Shown here piece after piece: positions 1 through 10,352 of a DNA stretch of 36,098 nucleotides. Origin of the DNA: Coemansia sp. RSA 1804. Lineage: Eukaryota; Kickxellomycota; Kickxellomycetes; Kickxellales; Kickxellaceae. Made by a program: the position numbers and the translations under genes. The stretch lies in assembly GCA_027578815.1 (NCBI GenBank), contig JANBTH010000102.1, positions 1 to 36,098 of the forward strand, given 5' to 3'. Under the pieces are notes generated by a model, which saw nothing but the letters and a program-made list of their open reading frames with translations, was not told the DNA's origin and made no database searches. Within the stretch, counting starts at the first letter, position 1, and each line of letters starts with the position of its first letter.

Positions 1-1186
1 CAGACGATTTACGAGCACGCTTTTTGTCAAGTCGCTGGACTTCGTCGTTTATATAGTCGGTCGGTGCTTGGCGTTTGTTGTTTGATATGGATGACAGTGC
101 TTCGATTAGTTGGCGGCGAGCCTTTTTTGGAACGCGTATATGCAATGTAAAGTGGGACAACGGCTGTTTTTGGCTCGGCTTTGTTATATCGTCATCCTCC
201 GCTGTTGGATCTAGCTCGCGAGCTACACTCCCATTCCGTTTCCGGTCGGCGGATCTGCTTATGGCCCTATACTCCTTGGGTCCCCGCTCAATTTCAACAA
301 CAGGATACAAACCACCGACGTATTTCTGCTTATCCTTCTCTTCTGGGTTGTCGCTTGGCATTGTGTCGCCTTTTCTCGGAGATGGATTTACGACATCTTG
401 TTGCCTTTTCTTGTCGAGTTTCAGTTTCTGCTGCTGCTGCTTCTGTTGCTGCTGCTCTTTTTCTCTTTGCTGGTTCTGCTCCAGCCGTACTTGGAGCTTG
501 TCTAATCCCCTTTGTAGGTTGACTAGACGCTCGATCGATGGAATATCGATAGATAGGTGGTCTGGCAGTGAGAAATTGAGCGCATCTACCCTACTCTTAG
601 CCTCCGATACAACGACGGTCTTAACAAACTTGGAATTCTCTAACCCAGAAGTCTTTCCATAAAGACCGGTGGTACGGGCAGTGGCTGCGGCTGGCTGTGG
701 GCTCCGCTTCATGTAGCTCAACAGATTGTCAAGTGTTGAAAGCTTTTCACGGTCGGAGGCATGCTGCATGGGCACAGAAACCTTTGCTGGTTTGAGAGGA
801 GCAGCGGAGCCATTTGCCGGGTTATTAAAATTCGAGGCAGGTGATGTGCTGCTGTGTGCAGGCGACATGCCGGAACCGGCAGATGAAAGTGCCAGGTGCT
901 GTCCAGCCGGGTTGGACCTCTCCTCCACCGACCTTGGAGCCGTATTCTGAACAGGCGTTTGCTGAAGAAGTCCCATTTTGTCGAGTCCTAGGAATGTGTA
1001 GCCCTCTGGTATTTTGCTTCGTACCTCTTGTCCAAAGTGTTCCCGGAAGCTGTTTATGCCGGCAGCAAAGTCTGCTCTGCTAAGCAGGCTAAATCCCTGC
1101 GACATTCCAGACGGCGCCATTTCGTTTGTTGTGGAATCTGCTGTTGTCGGTGTTACCGTTTCTGGAGTCGAGATAGAAGCGCTCAT
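1..1186 (-). CDS. Unrecognised Q/K-rich, probably nuclear protein (N-terminal 395 residues; runs off the left edge)
   Basis: The minus-strand frame is open from ATG at 1186-1184 to the window edge, with no stop over about 395 codons. An in-frame TAG lies 10 codons upstream (1216-1214), and the start has A at -3, so the start is well supported. I do not recognise the family. The protein begins MSASISTPETV. A compact hydrophobic stretch around residues 30-70 includes FREHFGQEV and IPEGYTFLGLDKMG. It is followed by Ser/Pro/Asn-rich linker, then a helical Gln/Lys/Glu-rich stretch (about bases 420-500) that looks like a coiled coil. Near the edge is a basic stretch, LDKKRARK, that could be a nuclear localisation signal. 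Composition suggests a nuclear or chromatin/RNA-associated protein, but this is a guess. No intron is needed in the visible part. Plus-strand open frames here are shadows of this gene. Confidence 0.75.
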   Translation of the reverse strand, partial: MSASISTPETVTPTTADSTTNEMAPSGMSQGFSLLSRADFAAGINSFREHFGQEVRSKIPEGYTFLGLDKMGLLQQTPVQNTAPRSVEERSNPAGQHLALSSAGSGMSPAHSSTSPASNFNNPANGSAAPLKPAKVSVPMQHASDREKLSTLDNLLSYMKRSPQPAAATARTTGLYGKTSGLENSKFVKTVVVSEAKSRVDALNFSLPDHLSIDIPSIERLVNLQRGLDKLQVRLEQNQQREKEQQQQKQQQQKLKLDKKRQQDVVNPSPRKGDTMPSDNPEEKDKQKYVGGLYPVVEIERGPKEYRAISRSADRKRNGSVARELDPTAEDDDITKPSQKQPLSHFTLHIRVPKKARRQLIEALSSISNNKRQAPTDYINDEVQRLDKKRARKSS

Positions 1187-2463
1187 TCTATTTACACGCT
1201 GGTGTGGTTGGCTCTACCACTGAATTATAAGGTCTTTCGACGCTGCAACCGAAATGTAGAAGAAATGTTTTAATATAAGTTGTCCACAAGAGGCGACTGC
1301 CTGATATTCCCGTATGGCTGAATTTCAAATGCGCTAGGGTTTTAATGAAGGTGCTGTTTAAAGATACAAAAGGGAAGAGGAGGAGAATTTGAGTATTGAA
1401 ACAACCAAGTGTTGGTTTATCGCCTGTTTTGAGTGCAAGGGGAAATAGAGACCTGGTGAATTCTGGGGGGTGGTGGGGGACTCTGCGTATTAGACGTCTA
1501 AAATATAAATGAGACGACTTCTTTAAAGAGATTTGGAATAAAAGGCAGAAAAGTCACTCCTGAATATAAAGGTGCAAAGAAAACGCCAACCAACGCGGGT
1601 ACCAGCTTATGCCTGCATCAAAGCCTAAGGAGGTAAACAAGAAAGAGGAATATGCCTAATGAAGACTAGAAATTAGAATATTTATTAACAGAAAGAGAAA
1701 AGGAGTGGGTTATGGATTTTTCTTTGCTAAATAGTAATGAAGCAAGAAAGGGAGATAGAAAGTAGTGAAAAGGGTTGTAAAATGAAGTGGCTGAGAAGGG
1801 AAAAAGTAATGTGAAGCGCGTCTAGTAGTATCAGAGTCGTTTGTGCCGTGTCAAGAAACGAAATCTGCCATTCCAGTTAACGCAAGATGGGATATTGCAC
1901 CAATACAATGTAACCATATCGACATTGCGATACATCACCGCTATCTACTTGCAAATGAAAAGACAGTAGGTGTGAACCAAAGCAAGTTCGGAAAACATAC
2001 ATGGTGTGTTGTCTAAATAACGAATAATCTATGAGCGTGTCAAAACATTATAGCCCAATGTCAAAATGGACGGCATGTATCTTTTCCACCACCTCGTGAA
2101 AGAAATTGTCTAAAGACTTGTTTGGCATATATATATGCGTCTATGAGATCCCAATAAAGCATCCAACATCGTAAAAATGGTGCTATTACTTTCACTTTTT
2201 TAACAGAAAGAAAAGCCAGAAATATATAACGAGTGTGTTATAAAGAAAAACAGACACCAAAATAGAGCCAGAAAAATGAAAAAAAGAGAATGGACCAAAA
2301 GGAAGAATGAAAATATAAAAAAGGCAAATGCTTAGCGTTTAACCATATTGACACTTTTGTAGTAGTAGTCTATTCCCCGCCCTCTCTCTCTCTCTGTTTA
2401 TTCAAAGGAATCAGGTCTTGAATGGCGTGAGAAGGGGGACAACGGTGTTTTGTCGCACTAGAC
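1187..2463. other. Intergenic region, no gene seen
   Basis: This 1.28 kb AT-rich stretch lies between the start of the left-edge gene and the 3' end of eIF4A. It should hold the promoter of the left-edge gene and the eIF4A 3'UTR. A purine-rich tract covers roughly 1630-1800. No convincing open frame, tRNA or repeat family is visible apart from a short CT microsatellite near 2382. Confidence 0.6.
2382..2395. repeat. (CT)7 microsatellite
   Basis: Seven perfect CT units lie about 70 bases past the eIF4A stop codon. On the eIF4A mRNA strand this is an AG repeat in the 3'UTR. No function is implied. Confidence 0.9.
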
Positions 2464-4033
2464 TTAGAACAGAGTGGCGACATCTCCAGGCATCTCGTCG
2501 ACCTGGGTGTGGTAGAAGTTCTCGATCATGCGGAGTTTCTCAACATCCTCGTCGGTGACAAAGTTGATGGCAACACCCTTGCGACCGAAACGACCACCAC
2601 GACCGATACGGTGAATGTAGTTCTCGTTCTTGGTTGGCAGGTCGTAGTTGATGACCAGGGAAACCTGCTGGACATCGATACCACGAGCCAGAAGATCGGT
2701 GGCAATGAGGATACGCGAGGAGCCGCTGCGGAACTCCTTCATGATGGTCTCACGCTGAGTCTGGTCCATATCTCCGTGCATGGCCGAGATGGTGAAGTTG
2801 CGCTCGCGCAGCTTCTCGGTAAGGAAGTCAACCTTTCTGCGGGTGTTGCAGAAGATGACAGCCTGGGTGATGCTGATGGTCTCGTACAGGTCGGCAAGAG
2901 TGTCGAACTTGTACTCCTCGCGCTCAACCGAAATGTAGAACTGCTTGATACCCTCAAGAGTCAGCTCGTCTTTCTTGACAAGAATGCGGATGGGGTCGCG
3001 CATGAACTTGGTGGTAACATCCAGCACATCGTTGGGCATGGTGGCGCTAAGAAGAACAACCTGGACGCTGGTAGGCAGAAGCTGGAAGACATTGTAGATC
3101 TGGTCCTTGAAGCCACGCGACAGCATCTCGTCAGCCTCGTCAAGAGCAAAAATCTTGACATGGCTGGTCTTGAAGATGTTGCGGTTGATCATGTCGACAA
3201 CACGGCCGGGAGTGCCAACAACGACATGTGCACCTGCGTTAAAGGCTGCCTCGTCATCAACCACCCGTGTTCCACCAATGCATGCGTGGACGTTGACCTT
3301 GAGGAAGCTGCTGAGTGCGACCACAACGTTCTGAATCTGTTGAGCCAACTCACGCGTAGGCGCAAGCACAAGGGCCTGGGTGTGAGGCAGCGACGGGTCA
3401 ATCTGCTGGAGAATCGAAATCGAAAAAGTGGCAGTCTTACCGGTACCAGACTGGGCCTGGGCAATGACATCGTTACCCTTGAGGACAGGCACGATGGCGC
3501 GCTGCTGGATGGCGGACGGGCGCTCAAAACCATAAGCATAGATACCACGCAGGAGGTCGTCCGACAGGTTCATGGCGTCAAAGTTATCAACGACCTCACC
3601 ATAGTTGGAGGTAATCTCCTTGGCGTCAATCTCAGTGAAAGTGTTGCTACACGATATCGAAAAAAGAGTGTAGAGTAGTTTCATTCGTGCATTAGTTAAA
3701 CAGAACCAGGCAGTTTTGTTGGGGATTGCCATATGAAAGGGCCAGCAACAGCAACAGCAAAAACGCAATAGTATCAGCAATAGTACCAGCGCCGGACTAT
3801 ATTGGTCTAGCGGCTTTCTTCAGAGTGCAAAAAAAGCTTTCTGGCCACAAGAAGCCGTCTGTGACTGCTTCTTCCCTTAAAACAGGTCTACTTTGCCCGT
3901 CAAAAGCCCATTGTCGCTTAGCTCTGGCTATCTCTTTAAGCTCTGCCAGCACTTGCCGGATAACAAAGAGGAAATGTGGTCAGAGACGATATCCCAGCCA
4001 AAGGATTACAGCTTAGAATACTTACTCAGCCAT
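2464..4033 (-). CDS. TIF1: Translation initiation factor eIF4A (DEAD-box RNA helicase)
   Basis: This is the ATP-dependent RNA helicase of the cytoplasmic eIF4F cap-binding complex, which unwinds 5'UTR structure for ribosome scanning. Exon 1 is only 8 nt (4033-4026, encoding Met-Ala plus two bases). It is followed by GTAAGT, a 379-nt intron (4025-3647) with a CTAAT-like branch site near 3693, and acceptor TGTAG. Exon 2 is 3646-2464. The join gives 396 aa, essentially the family length (395 in yeast), starting MADNTFTEIDAK. All helicase motifs are present: Q motif (residues 43-51), AQSGTGKT (67-74), PTRELAQQ, GTPGR, DEAD (172-175), SAT (203-205), ARGID and HRIGRGGRFGRKG. An unspliced reading would replace the true N-terminus with intron-derived residues. 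Motif VI and the C-terminus favour eIF4A proper over the exon-junction helicase FAL1/eIF4AIII. Confidence 0.96.
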
Positions 4034-4819
4034 TTTTTGTGCTTGAGAATCTGTTCTTTTGAAGATTTAAATCTTTTTCTGCGGATACGCTAGCTAGAAG
4101 GCGGTGCACTGATTTCGTTACCTCAACAAGTGTGAAAGGAAAAACGAAATATTAAATGTACTATTAGAAACTACTATAAGTAAAGTTTGCCAATTGAAAA
4201 AAGAGAGAAAGAAAAAAGACGACACTCCAGTTCGTCGTTGTCCTTTTTTTTCATCATGTTGAGTGAGCAAAAAAAAATTCGTGAAAGTGCAACCCAACCC
4301 TACCCAACACTTTTTCTTTTTGCTTACTATTTTTGGGCCGCTTTGGAATCGGAAAGAGCCGTTGGGTCTGTCCGGTTTTGCTTTCTGGAGCCTCTCTTTT
4401 TCCTTTACGCCTGCGCACAGCCTGCAACCAGCACCGCCGGTAGCTCTGGAGGGCCAGCGGACCGCTCGGTCGGCCATGAACATCTGCACTGGCTTTGCAG
4501 AACCAGTGTGGTCGGTCTTTGCACTAAAGCCCTCGCGGCTGACTCTGGCTGGCTGCTTTGCCTTCTTTCCAGTCCCCACTGCCCCCCAACAATGACGCCC
4601 AGAATGGGGAGGGCGGGTCTGCTTCAAGACTTTAGCACTTCATAGCACAACAGCTCTGGACGATATTGCCTAGAAGAAAAAAATCAGCCCTTGTGCAAGC
4701 CTTGTCCAGGGGTTGCATTCCAGAGCAAAAAAAAGGAAATGAAAATTTTTCGCCGATCCAATTTGCTGTGATCGCAGCCAAAATGCAGATTACATTATAT
4801 CAACGCTTTGGTGTAAAAT
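4034..4819. promoter_or_regulatory. eIF4A upstream region
   Basis: This 786-bp gap lies between the SWS1-like stop and the eIF4A start, both on the minus strand, so it should carry the eIF4A promoter and 5'UTR. It holds A- and T-runs near 4190-4330 and a GC-richer block near 4420-4620. Overlapping open frames on both strands have low-complexity, unconvincing translations, so I call no gene. Confidence 0.5.
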
Positions 4820-5296
4820 CTAATCATGCGCCGCTGCTTGTGTGTTGGTGCCGCTGCGCTTTCTGTGCCCCATGCCAACATCGAAAAGAATGTCAGCAAA
4901 CGCCTTGGGCGGCAATGCCTCGATGCTGTACCGCGACTGTGCTATGGCCAGCAGCACTGCTGTTGTGTGCACACAGAAGGTGGCTCCAGTGGCTGGCTCT
5001 GTGCATGCGGTGCACAGCCTTCCAGGAAGCACACAATAGCAGGCTGCGTCATCGAGCTTGCTTCCAGCACGAAACAGCACCCGTCCGCCGCTCACGAGAC
5101 ACGCAATGCCACTGTCGGCAATCTCCGCTGCAGATTGTACATGCTCCCGTCCAAGCATCGCATACAGATCAGCAAAGCAACCGGCTCGCTGGCTCTGCGA
5201 GGCAGTGCTGGATGGCAATGAGCTGGTAGCATCCACTGCAGAACCCAGATTCATCTCCTTTATAATGGCGCAGAGGTGCTGATCCACATACTCCAT
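4820..5296 (-). CDS. SWS1: SWIM zinc-finger protein, probable Sws1/ZSWIM7 homologue (Shu complex)
   Basis: Single-exon 158-aa protein starting MEYVDQHLCA. The family (Sws1 in fission yeast, Shu2 in budding yeast, ZSWIM7 in man) partners RAD51 paralogues and promotes Rad51 filament assembly in homologous recombination. The match is the Cys/His cluster at residues 86-110 (C86, C88, C95, C98, C108, H110), followed by a helix HTTAVLLAIAQ and then LPPKAFADILFD. These correspond to the family's CxC...CxH, KHLLAVYL-like helix and SDKQLTDILL-like ending. The size is also right (ZSWIM7 is about 140 aa). The exact zinc ligands are ambiguous: the pair nearest CxH is CxxC (C95/C98), whereas a CxC occurs earlier at C86/C88. 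The N-terminal third is poorly conserved. No other Shu component is nearby. Assignment is from remembered family pattern, not a search. Confidence 0.7.
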   Translation of the reverse strand: MEYVDQHLCAIIKEMNLGSAVDATSSLPSSTASQSQRAGCFADLYAMLGREHVQSAAEIADSGIACLVSGGRVLFRAGSKLDDAACYCVLPGRLCTACTEPATGATFCVHTTAVLLAIAQSRYSIEALPPKAFADILFDVGMGHRKRSGTNTQAAAHD

Positions 5297-6477
5297 GGCT
5301 GTTTGTTTGCTAAAAGGGGGCTGTGTATAAACGAATATTCTGCGGGGGTTTAATATGAAAATAATACGTGAAAGAGTAAAAATACCTACAAAAACACCTT
5401 TATCCGCAGCTGAGCGAGAGAGTAATTATTCTAGACTGTTTACAATGCCTTTTTGTTAAATCTACTGTCGCAATCTATTCCCTTTAGGGTAATGGACACG
5501 TGTCTACTTGGTTAATGAGGTCGCTGGGTTTTATTTTTGACATATTACTGGACAAGTCTGCCTAGAACAGAAGAGCTAACTGCTATACATTTTTCTTGGA
5601 TAAAGGCATTGGCTTTTTAATGATGGAAAAAAAGAAGACATCGGCTATTGGATGTTCCGTTGTAATGAGTGCCTTCAAGGGTTTTGCTGATTTGGTGGCA
5701 ACGGAATGCAATTTAAAAGACATCCATGTGATTACGCAGCCAGAAACAAATACATTTGTCTCTACAGAAAGCAAATATTTATATTATTCTTTTGTAATAA
5801 TAAGTAAGCTATTCTTTAGCCCCTCAATAGAAGCGTTAATAGTTTTTTCTTGCTGTTCTCTCGGACTTTGGAGTCTGAAAGCCAAAGAGCGCAATACCAT
5901 TTCCCAAAGATCAAGTGATATTACATGGTATGCAGAGTTGCTAATTGTAACACTGCATGTCATATTCTTTGCATGACTGTTATCACACTTGAGTTGTTGC
6001 TTTCTTCAATCAATTGAAACAGCAGTCAAATGTTGCATCTGCTATAGCATTGCTTAGTTGCATGCCCATTGAAAATGCGAAATGTGCAAATGGCTGCTAG
6101 GATGGGAATATGTAAATATCTGGAAAAAGAGTGTAAAATGTACAGCGATGCAAGTGAACAAATGTATAAACAAAGTGTGACCATGTCAGATTACTCTTGT
6201 TTGACGAGGAACAAGAAGAACTTGAGTTCAATTGTTCGACGTCGGGTGAGATTCCCACCATCTAGCTTTCCTTTTGTACTACACATCTCATATTTCGGGA
6301 ACAAATATAAAAAAGCAAGAAAATTCCGTAGAAGGATGTCTTTGGATAACTTTTCCACTTATGACGTTGTGCTCGATCTTTGCATTCTTTTTCTTATGCC
6401 ATATTATCTAACAGCGTTCAGAATATTACATAATATAATATAATATAACATCATTCCAGTTGATTAAAGTCCAAACG
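5297..6477. promoter_or_regulatory. Divergent intergenic region between the SWS1-like gene and JEN1
   Basis: This 1.18 kb AT-rich region should contain both promoters. A TAATA-type repeat at about 6430-6448 lies some 30 bases before the JEN1 ATG. Two plus-strand open frames (5596-5976 and 6069-6443) translate to low-complexity AT-driven sequence; the first opens on TTG. I treat them as chance. I see no RNA gene. Confidence 0.5.
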
Positions 6478-8016
6478 ATGCTGAAAACAGGCGAAATTAA
6501 TGAGGAAGGCTTGGTAGAAGAGTCACCACTAGACTGCTACCAAAGAGAAAAAATAGAGCAGCAGTCGGTTTCTGATGTTTTGCCACATACGTCAACAACG
6601 TCAACTAAACGAGCAATACTTGAGCATTTTGGCGAGTTTTTCAAAAAGCCAGACCCAAGGAACAAGCCAGGAAACCCGCTGGACCTCATGCAACTGACTC
6701 CACGCCAGGCATTCACATTCACTGTGGCTTTTCTCGGATGGATGGTCGATGCGATTGACTTTTTCTGCGTAACGCTGACCACCACGGAGCTTGCCGAGTC
6801 GTTCAACAAAGACCCCTCCCAGGTGACGTCGGCAATTACCGTGACGTTAATGCTACGCCCGATAGGTGCGCTGATATTTGGCGTTATATCAGACAGGTTT
6901 GGCCGGCGGATTCCACTCATGGTCAATCTGTTTCTGTTCACGGTCATTGAGGTTGCATCTGGCTTTTCGCAGAACCTGTCCACATTTATTGGTCTGCGTG
7001 CGGTGTATGGAATACTGATGGGCGGAGAGTGGGGGCTGGGAAACTCGCTGGCAATGGAGGTGCTTCCTGTCAAGAGCAGAGGCATCTTTTCTGGGATTTT
7101 GCAGGAAGGCTATGCAGTTGGGAACCTTATTGCCGCTATGCTGTACTACGCCATTGTTCCGCATCTCGGATGGCGGGCCCTCTACTGGATCTCAATTATA
7201 CCAGCCGTCATTACTATCGTTTTAGCGTTCTTTTTAAAGGAGAGCAACGTGTGGCAGCAGACACGCCAAAGGCAGAGAGACAACCCAAGGCGTTTCCACA
7301 AGACATTTATTGACATGCTGAAGAAGCACTGGTTGCGAAGCATTTATGCAATTATCTTGATGGCTGGAATGAACTTTCTGTCGCACGGCAGCCAGGATCT
7401 GTATCCGACCTTTCTCAAAAAGCAGCTTGGGTTCACGCCAAAGCAAGCGACGATTGGAACTGTGGTCGGAAACATTGGTGCAATCGTGGGCGGCATGTTC
7501 TTTGGCTACATATCAGAGTATCTTGGCCGTCGTCGAACGATTGCTATATGTGCCATTATCGGCGCATGTTTTATTCCTCTCTGGATCCTGCCAAAATCCT
7601 TTGGACTGCTGCTAGTCGGTGCATTTTTCATGCAAGTGTTTGTCCAGGGCGCTTGGGGTGTCATTCCAGCATATCTCAGTGAGATATCTCCAGCAGACTT
7701 TCGTGCCACTTTTCCTGGACTCGCTTACCAGCTTGGAAACCTTATAGCCGCCAGCGCAAGCCAGATCGAGGCAACGATGGGAGAAAAGAACCCGCTACCA
7801 GAGCTCCGCGATGGGAAAACTGTGCCCGACTACGGTAGAGTTCAAGGTGTCCTTATTGGATCCATCTACTCGTGCGTTCTTGTATTAGCTCTATTAGGAA
7901 AAGAGGAAAAGGGCAAGGTGTTTGCTACGAACAGCAAACATGTTGATTCATGTAATGCCAGTATAAATGAGCAAATACAACCTTTGGAGCTGCATGCTGG
8001 TGCACCACCCAAGTAA
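6478..8016 (+). CDS. JEN1: JEN1-type monocarboxylate/proton symporter (MFS)
   Basis: Plasma-membrane transporter that imports lactate, pyruvate and related short carboxylates with protons in yeasts. The ATG at 6478 gives 512 aa; the open frame extends to a TTG at 6460 but this is not needed. The N-terminal ~75 residues are cytosolic. About 12 membrane segments follow, with MFS loop motifs GVISDRFGRRIP and GYISEYLGRRRT. The JEN signature NxxSHxSQDxxxT is intact at residues 299-311 (NFLSHGSQDLYPT), which separates this family from other sugar-transporter-like MFS proteins. GGEWGLGNSLAMEV in TM5 is also typical. It is shorter than yeast Jen1 (616 aa), mostly at the termini. It is intronless and convergent with CHS7. 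Substrate could be mono- or dicarboxylates, since JEN members differ. Glucose repression is known for yeast JEN1 but no operator is recognised here. Confidence 0.93.
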   Translation: MLKTGEINEEGLVEESPLDCYQREKIEQQSVSDVLPHTSTTSTKRAILEHFGEFFKKPDPRNKPGNPLDLMQLTPRQAFTFTVAFLGWMVDAIDFFCVTLTTTELAESFNKDPSQVTSAITVTLMLRPIGALIFGVISDRFGRRIPLMVNLFLFTVIEVASGFSQNLSTFIGLRAVYGILMGGEWGLGNSLAMEVLPVKSRGIFSGILQEGYAVGNLIAAMLYYAIVPHLGWRALYWISIIPAVITIVLAFFLKESNVWQQTRQRQRDNPRRFHKTFIDMLKKHWLRSIYAIILMAGMNFLSHGSQDLYPTFLKKQLGFTPKQATIGTVVGNIGAIVGGMFFGYISEYLGRRRTIAICAIIGACFIPLWILPKSFGLLLVGAFFMQVFVQGAWGVIPAYLSEISPADFRATFPGLAYQLGNLIAASASQIEATMGEKNPLPELRDGKTVPDYGRVQGVLIGSIYSCVLVLALLGKEEKGKVFATNSKHVDSCNASINEQIQPLELHAGAPPK

Positions 8017-8511
8017 GCAACACACCTAAATGTCACAATTCATTCTAACCAAATATTACTTTCAAGTTTATAGTTTTTTCAATGTATTGACGCGGAAAAA
8101 AACACTGCCAAAAGCTTTGCCAGCTAAAGCAAAAAAGAAAATTAGCAAAGATAAAAAAGAAGAGCGAGAGGAGGGAAAGAAGAGGAAGGTATAGGAAAGA
8201 CAAGGGCGTCTGCTTCAGAGAACATGAAGGCTTTTGGCGGTGTGGATATGATGGGCCTCAGGGTCGTTGTGAACGATAGAGAATGGAATAAAGAAGGAGA
8301 AAAATAAGGTTGTAGTGCTGGTAAAAGCCTGTTTAAAACACATATGGACCACATGTCGACTTTACTATCTGCGAATTAAGGAATAGCTGTTAAAGGAAAG
8401 ACAACATTTCCTCCGCCAAAAAATAATTCCCCCCTATGATCAATATCAATATCAACAGAAAAGGTTATTTCTGGCCGCAAACAGCATGTTTTATAAGGGA
8501 AAACCATTTCT
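8017..8511. other. Convergent 3' region between JEN1 and CHS7
   Basis: This 495-bp gap between two convergent genes should hold both 3'UTRs. An AATAAAG poly(A)-like signal lies at about 8287 for JEN1. No gene-like frame is seen. Confidence 0.55.
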
Positions 8512-10352
8512 CTAGTACTTGTACACGTCATCATACTCCTCGCTGTCATCAACGGTGATGGTGGACCAGAACCCGTAGATGCAAACAATAGCTGCGGTGT
8601 CGAGGAGCGTGGCAAAGAATGCACCATCAATCTTGCCATCCGATCCAGTGCATATTTTGTTGCTGGCACCAAACATCAGTGCCTGGGCAACGGCAAAGCA
8701 GACAAACGCACAGAAAAGCCACAGCAGAGGACGGCGCACAGCAAGGAACCTGACAACGATGATCGTCTGCATAACCATAAATATAACAATGGCCACAAGC
8801 GGAAACACCAAGTATACAGTAAAGAGCCCATACGAGAGATACGGCTCGCTGGGCTTTGGCTGCAGCCCACTCGAAACACCAAACGCAGTGTCCACGGCGA
8901 TATACCCAATAGCGATGAATACGATGATGCCCGTACCGACAAACGTCAGGATGGAGGCAAACGAGCCATCAGCCATAAATTGAAAGCCTAGAAAGATGCA
9001 CGCAGAATACACAAGATGCACAAGAGTTAGTCAGGGCAATGCCTTGCACAAATACAATACATGCATATGTCAATGTTGGCAATGGCGTTGTTGTCCTGTG
9101 AGCCACATTAAAGCAGAAGCAGAAGCAGCATATACTAGAAAGTTGGTTCAGCAGAACGCTCAACTAGACGCACTAGTGCTATTACTTTTCTACAGACTAA
9201 CTCATCCAAGACAATCAACCATTTCTGGGCCTGGTACTTACCGACAGAGCCGAACAGAATGAGCATGCAGAAGAATGCCACTACGATGGCTGTGTTGACC
9301 GCACCAAGCCACTACACAAGACAGAAAAGCATAGACGCATTCATTGTTGCAGAAAGAATCCCCGAACAAGGACGGAAACGGCATCATTAGAATGCGACAA
9401 TAGAGCAAAGATAAATAAATAGAACACTCCCCTTGCGTTTGAGCCCATTGTATGGCGCAGCAAAGAATGTACACAATGAAAATGTCCATAGTACAAGCAG
9501 ACTGGCTGGCACATGCAGAAGCCGGCATAGACAAAAATAGCAAGGCAAGCATAGAAATCCACAAAAAGTAAAAAAAAGTGCTTACCCTATTTGCCGTTCC
9601 AGAGTTGTGGATGAAATCAGCACCGGCAATATTAAATGCCAAGCCAATGCCGAACAGAATAAATAGCAGTGTTATTTCTCGCCGGCCTACATGTGAAAAT
9701 GAACAAGCACAATAGTTAGAAATAAGGTGCAATGCAGTGTTGAGGCTATGCCGGGGAAAAAGCAGGCAAACTTTGCACGAAAAACACATCCGCGCTATTC
9801 CACTTTTGGACTATCAGCCAAGAGCTCCACACAATGGCTAAAGAATAAAAGACATCGTGCATATGCTACTCGTTGCAACAGCATCCTCCGAAAGCGACAA
9901 AGACGAGCAGCTTGAATCCTCTGCTGGCTTGTATGCATCCGAAAATAGTACACATCAGGCACTTTGTGATCACTTACCAACAGCCGCAATCTTGCGATGG
10001 GCACGGAACGCCAGATACAACATAACCAAAAAGGAGATGATGGACATAACAAAGTCGGCTACAGTTCACAGCGGAAGAAGAGGAAGAAGAAGAAAGCGTC
10101 AGAAAATTAGAATACAAACGACCAAGGTCACATAGGCTCGAAGAATACGACACATGGACAGTCCTCTTGAGCGAGCGAGAGCCATCACCAGCGACTGCTG
10201 TGTTCTATAAACCACTTACGAAGATTGACAATGTATGAGTTTCCGGCAGAAAAGTTGTTCATCTGGCAGGACGGAAGCTCATAGTCCTTAAACACGCGGC
10301 ACACCGGCAGCGGCGACCTGTGGCACAGACTGGCAAAGTCTCCGTACTTCAT
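8512..10352 (-). CDS. CHS7: Chitin synthase export chaperone (CHS7 family), five coding exons
   Basis: Endoplasmic-reticulum membrane chaperone needed for chitin synthase to leave the ER in fungi. I assembled it from five exons joined in frame: 10352-10220, 10058-9978, 9686-9586, 9311-9242 and 8987-8512. Each intron has a GTAAGT or GTAAGC donor and TAG acceptor; sizes are 161, 291, 274 and 254 nt. The protein is 286 aa (yeast Chs7 is 316). It starts MKYGDFASLCHRSPLPVC, matching the family's M-x-FGDF...C start. It continues through RAHRKIAAVGRREI, where the family has a K-x-x-AVGRKE motif, and WLGAVNTAIV...GSVGFQFMADGS, equivalent to the ...VGFQ-x-x-EDGT block. About seven hydrophobic segments are visible. 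The C-terminus ends DSEEYDDVYKY, an acidic tail. Each exon alone is too short to identify; the splice reconstruction makes the call. Confidence 0.93.

Noticed and set aside
75..1273. Several plus-strand open frames at the left end
   Set aside because: They are shadows of the minus-strand partial gene at 1-1186, whose frame is longer, has a proper ATG with an upstream stop, and gives a more protein-like translation.
2509..3678. 389-codon plus-strand frame antisense to eIF4A
   Set aside because: It is the exact antisense of a helicase with all motifs conserved. The length reflects codon bias in the eIF4A gene.
6228..6262. GTTCGACGTCGGG... string resembling a tRNA T-arm
   Set aside because: No matching acceptor, D-arm or anticodon arm can be folded around it.
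5596..6443. Two plus-strand frames upstream of JEN1
   Set aside because: AT-driven low-complexity translations, the first opening on TTG, with no recognisable motif.
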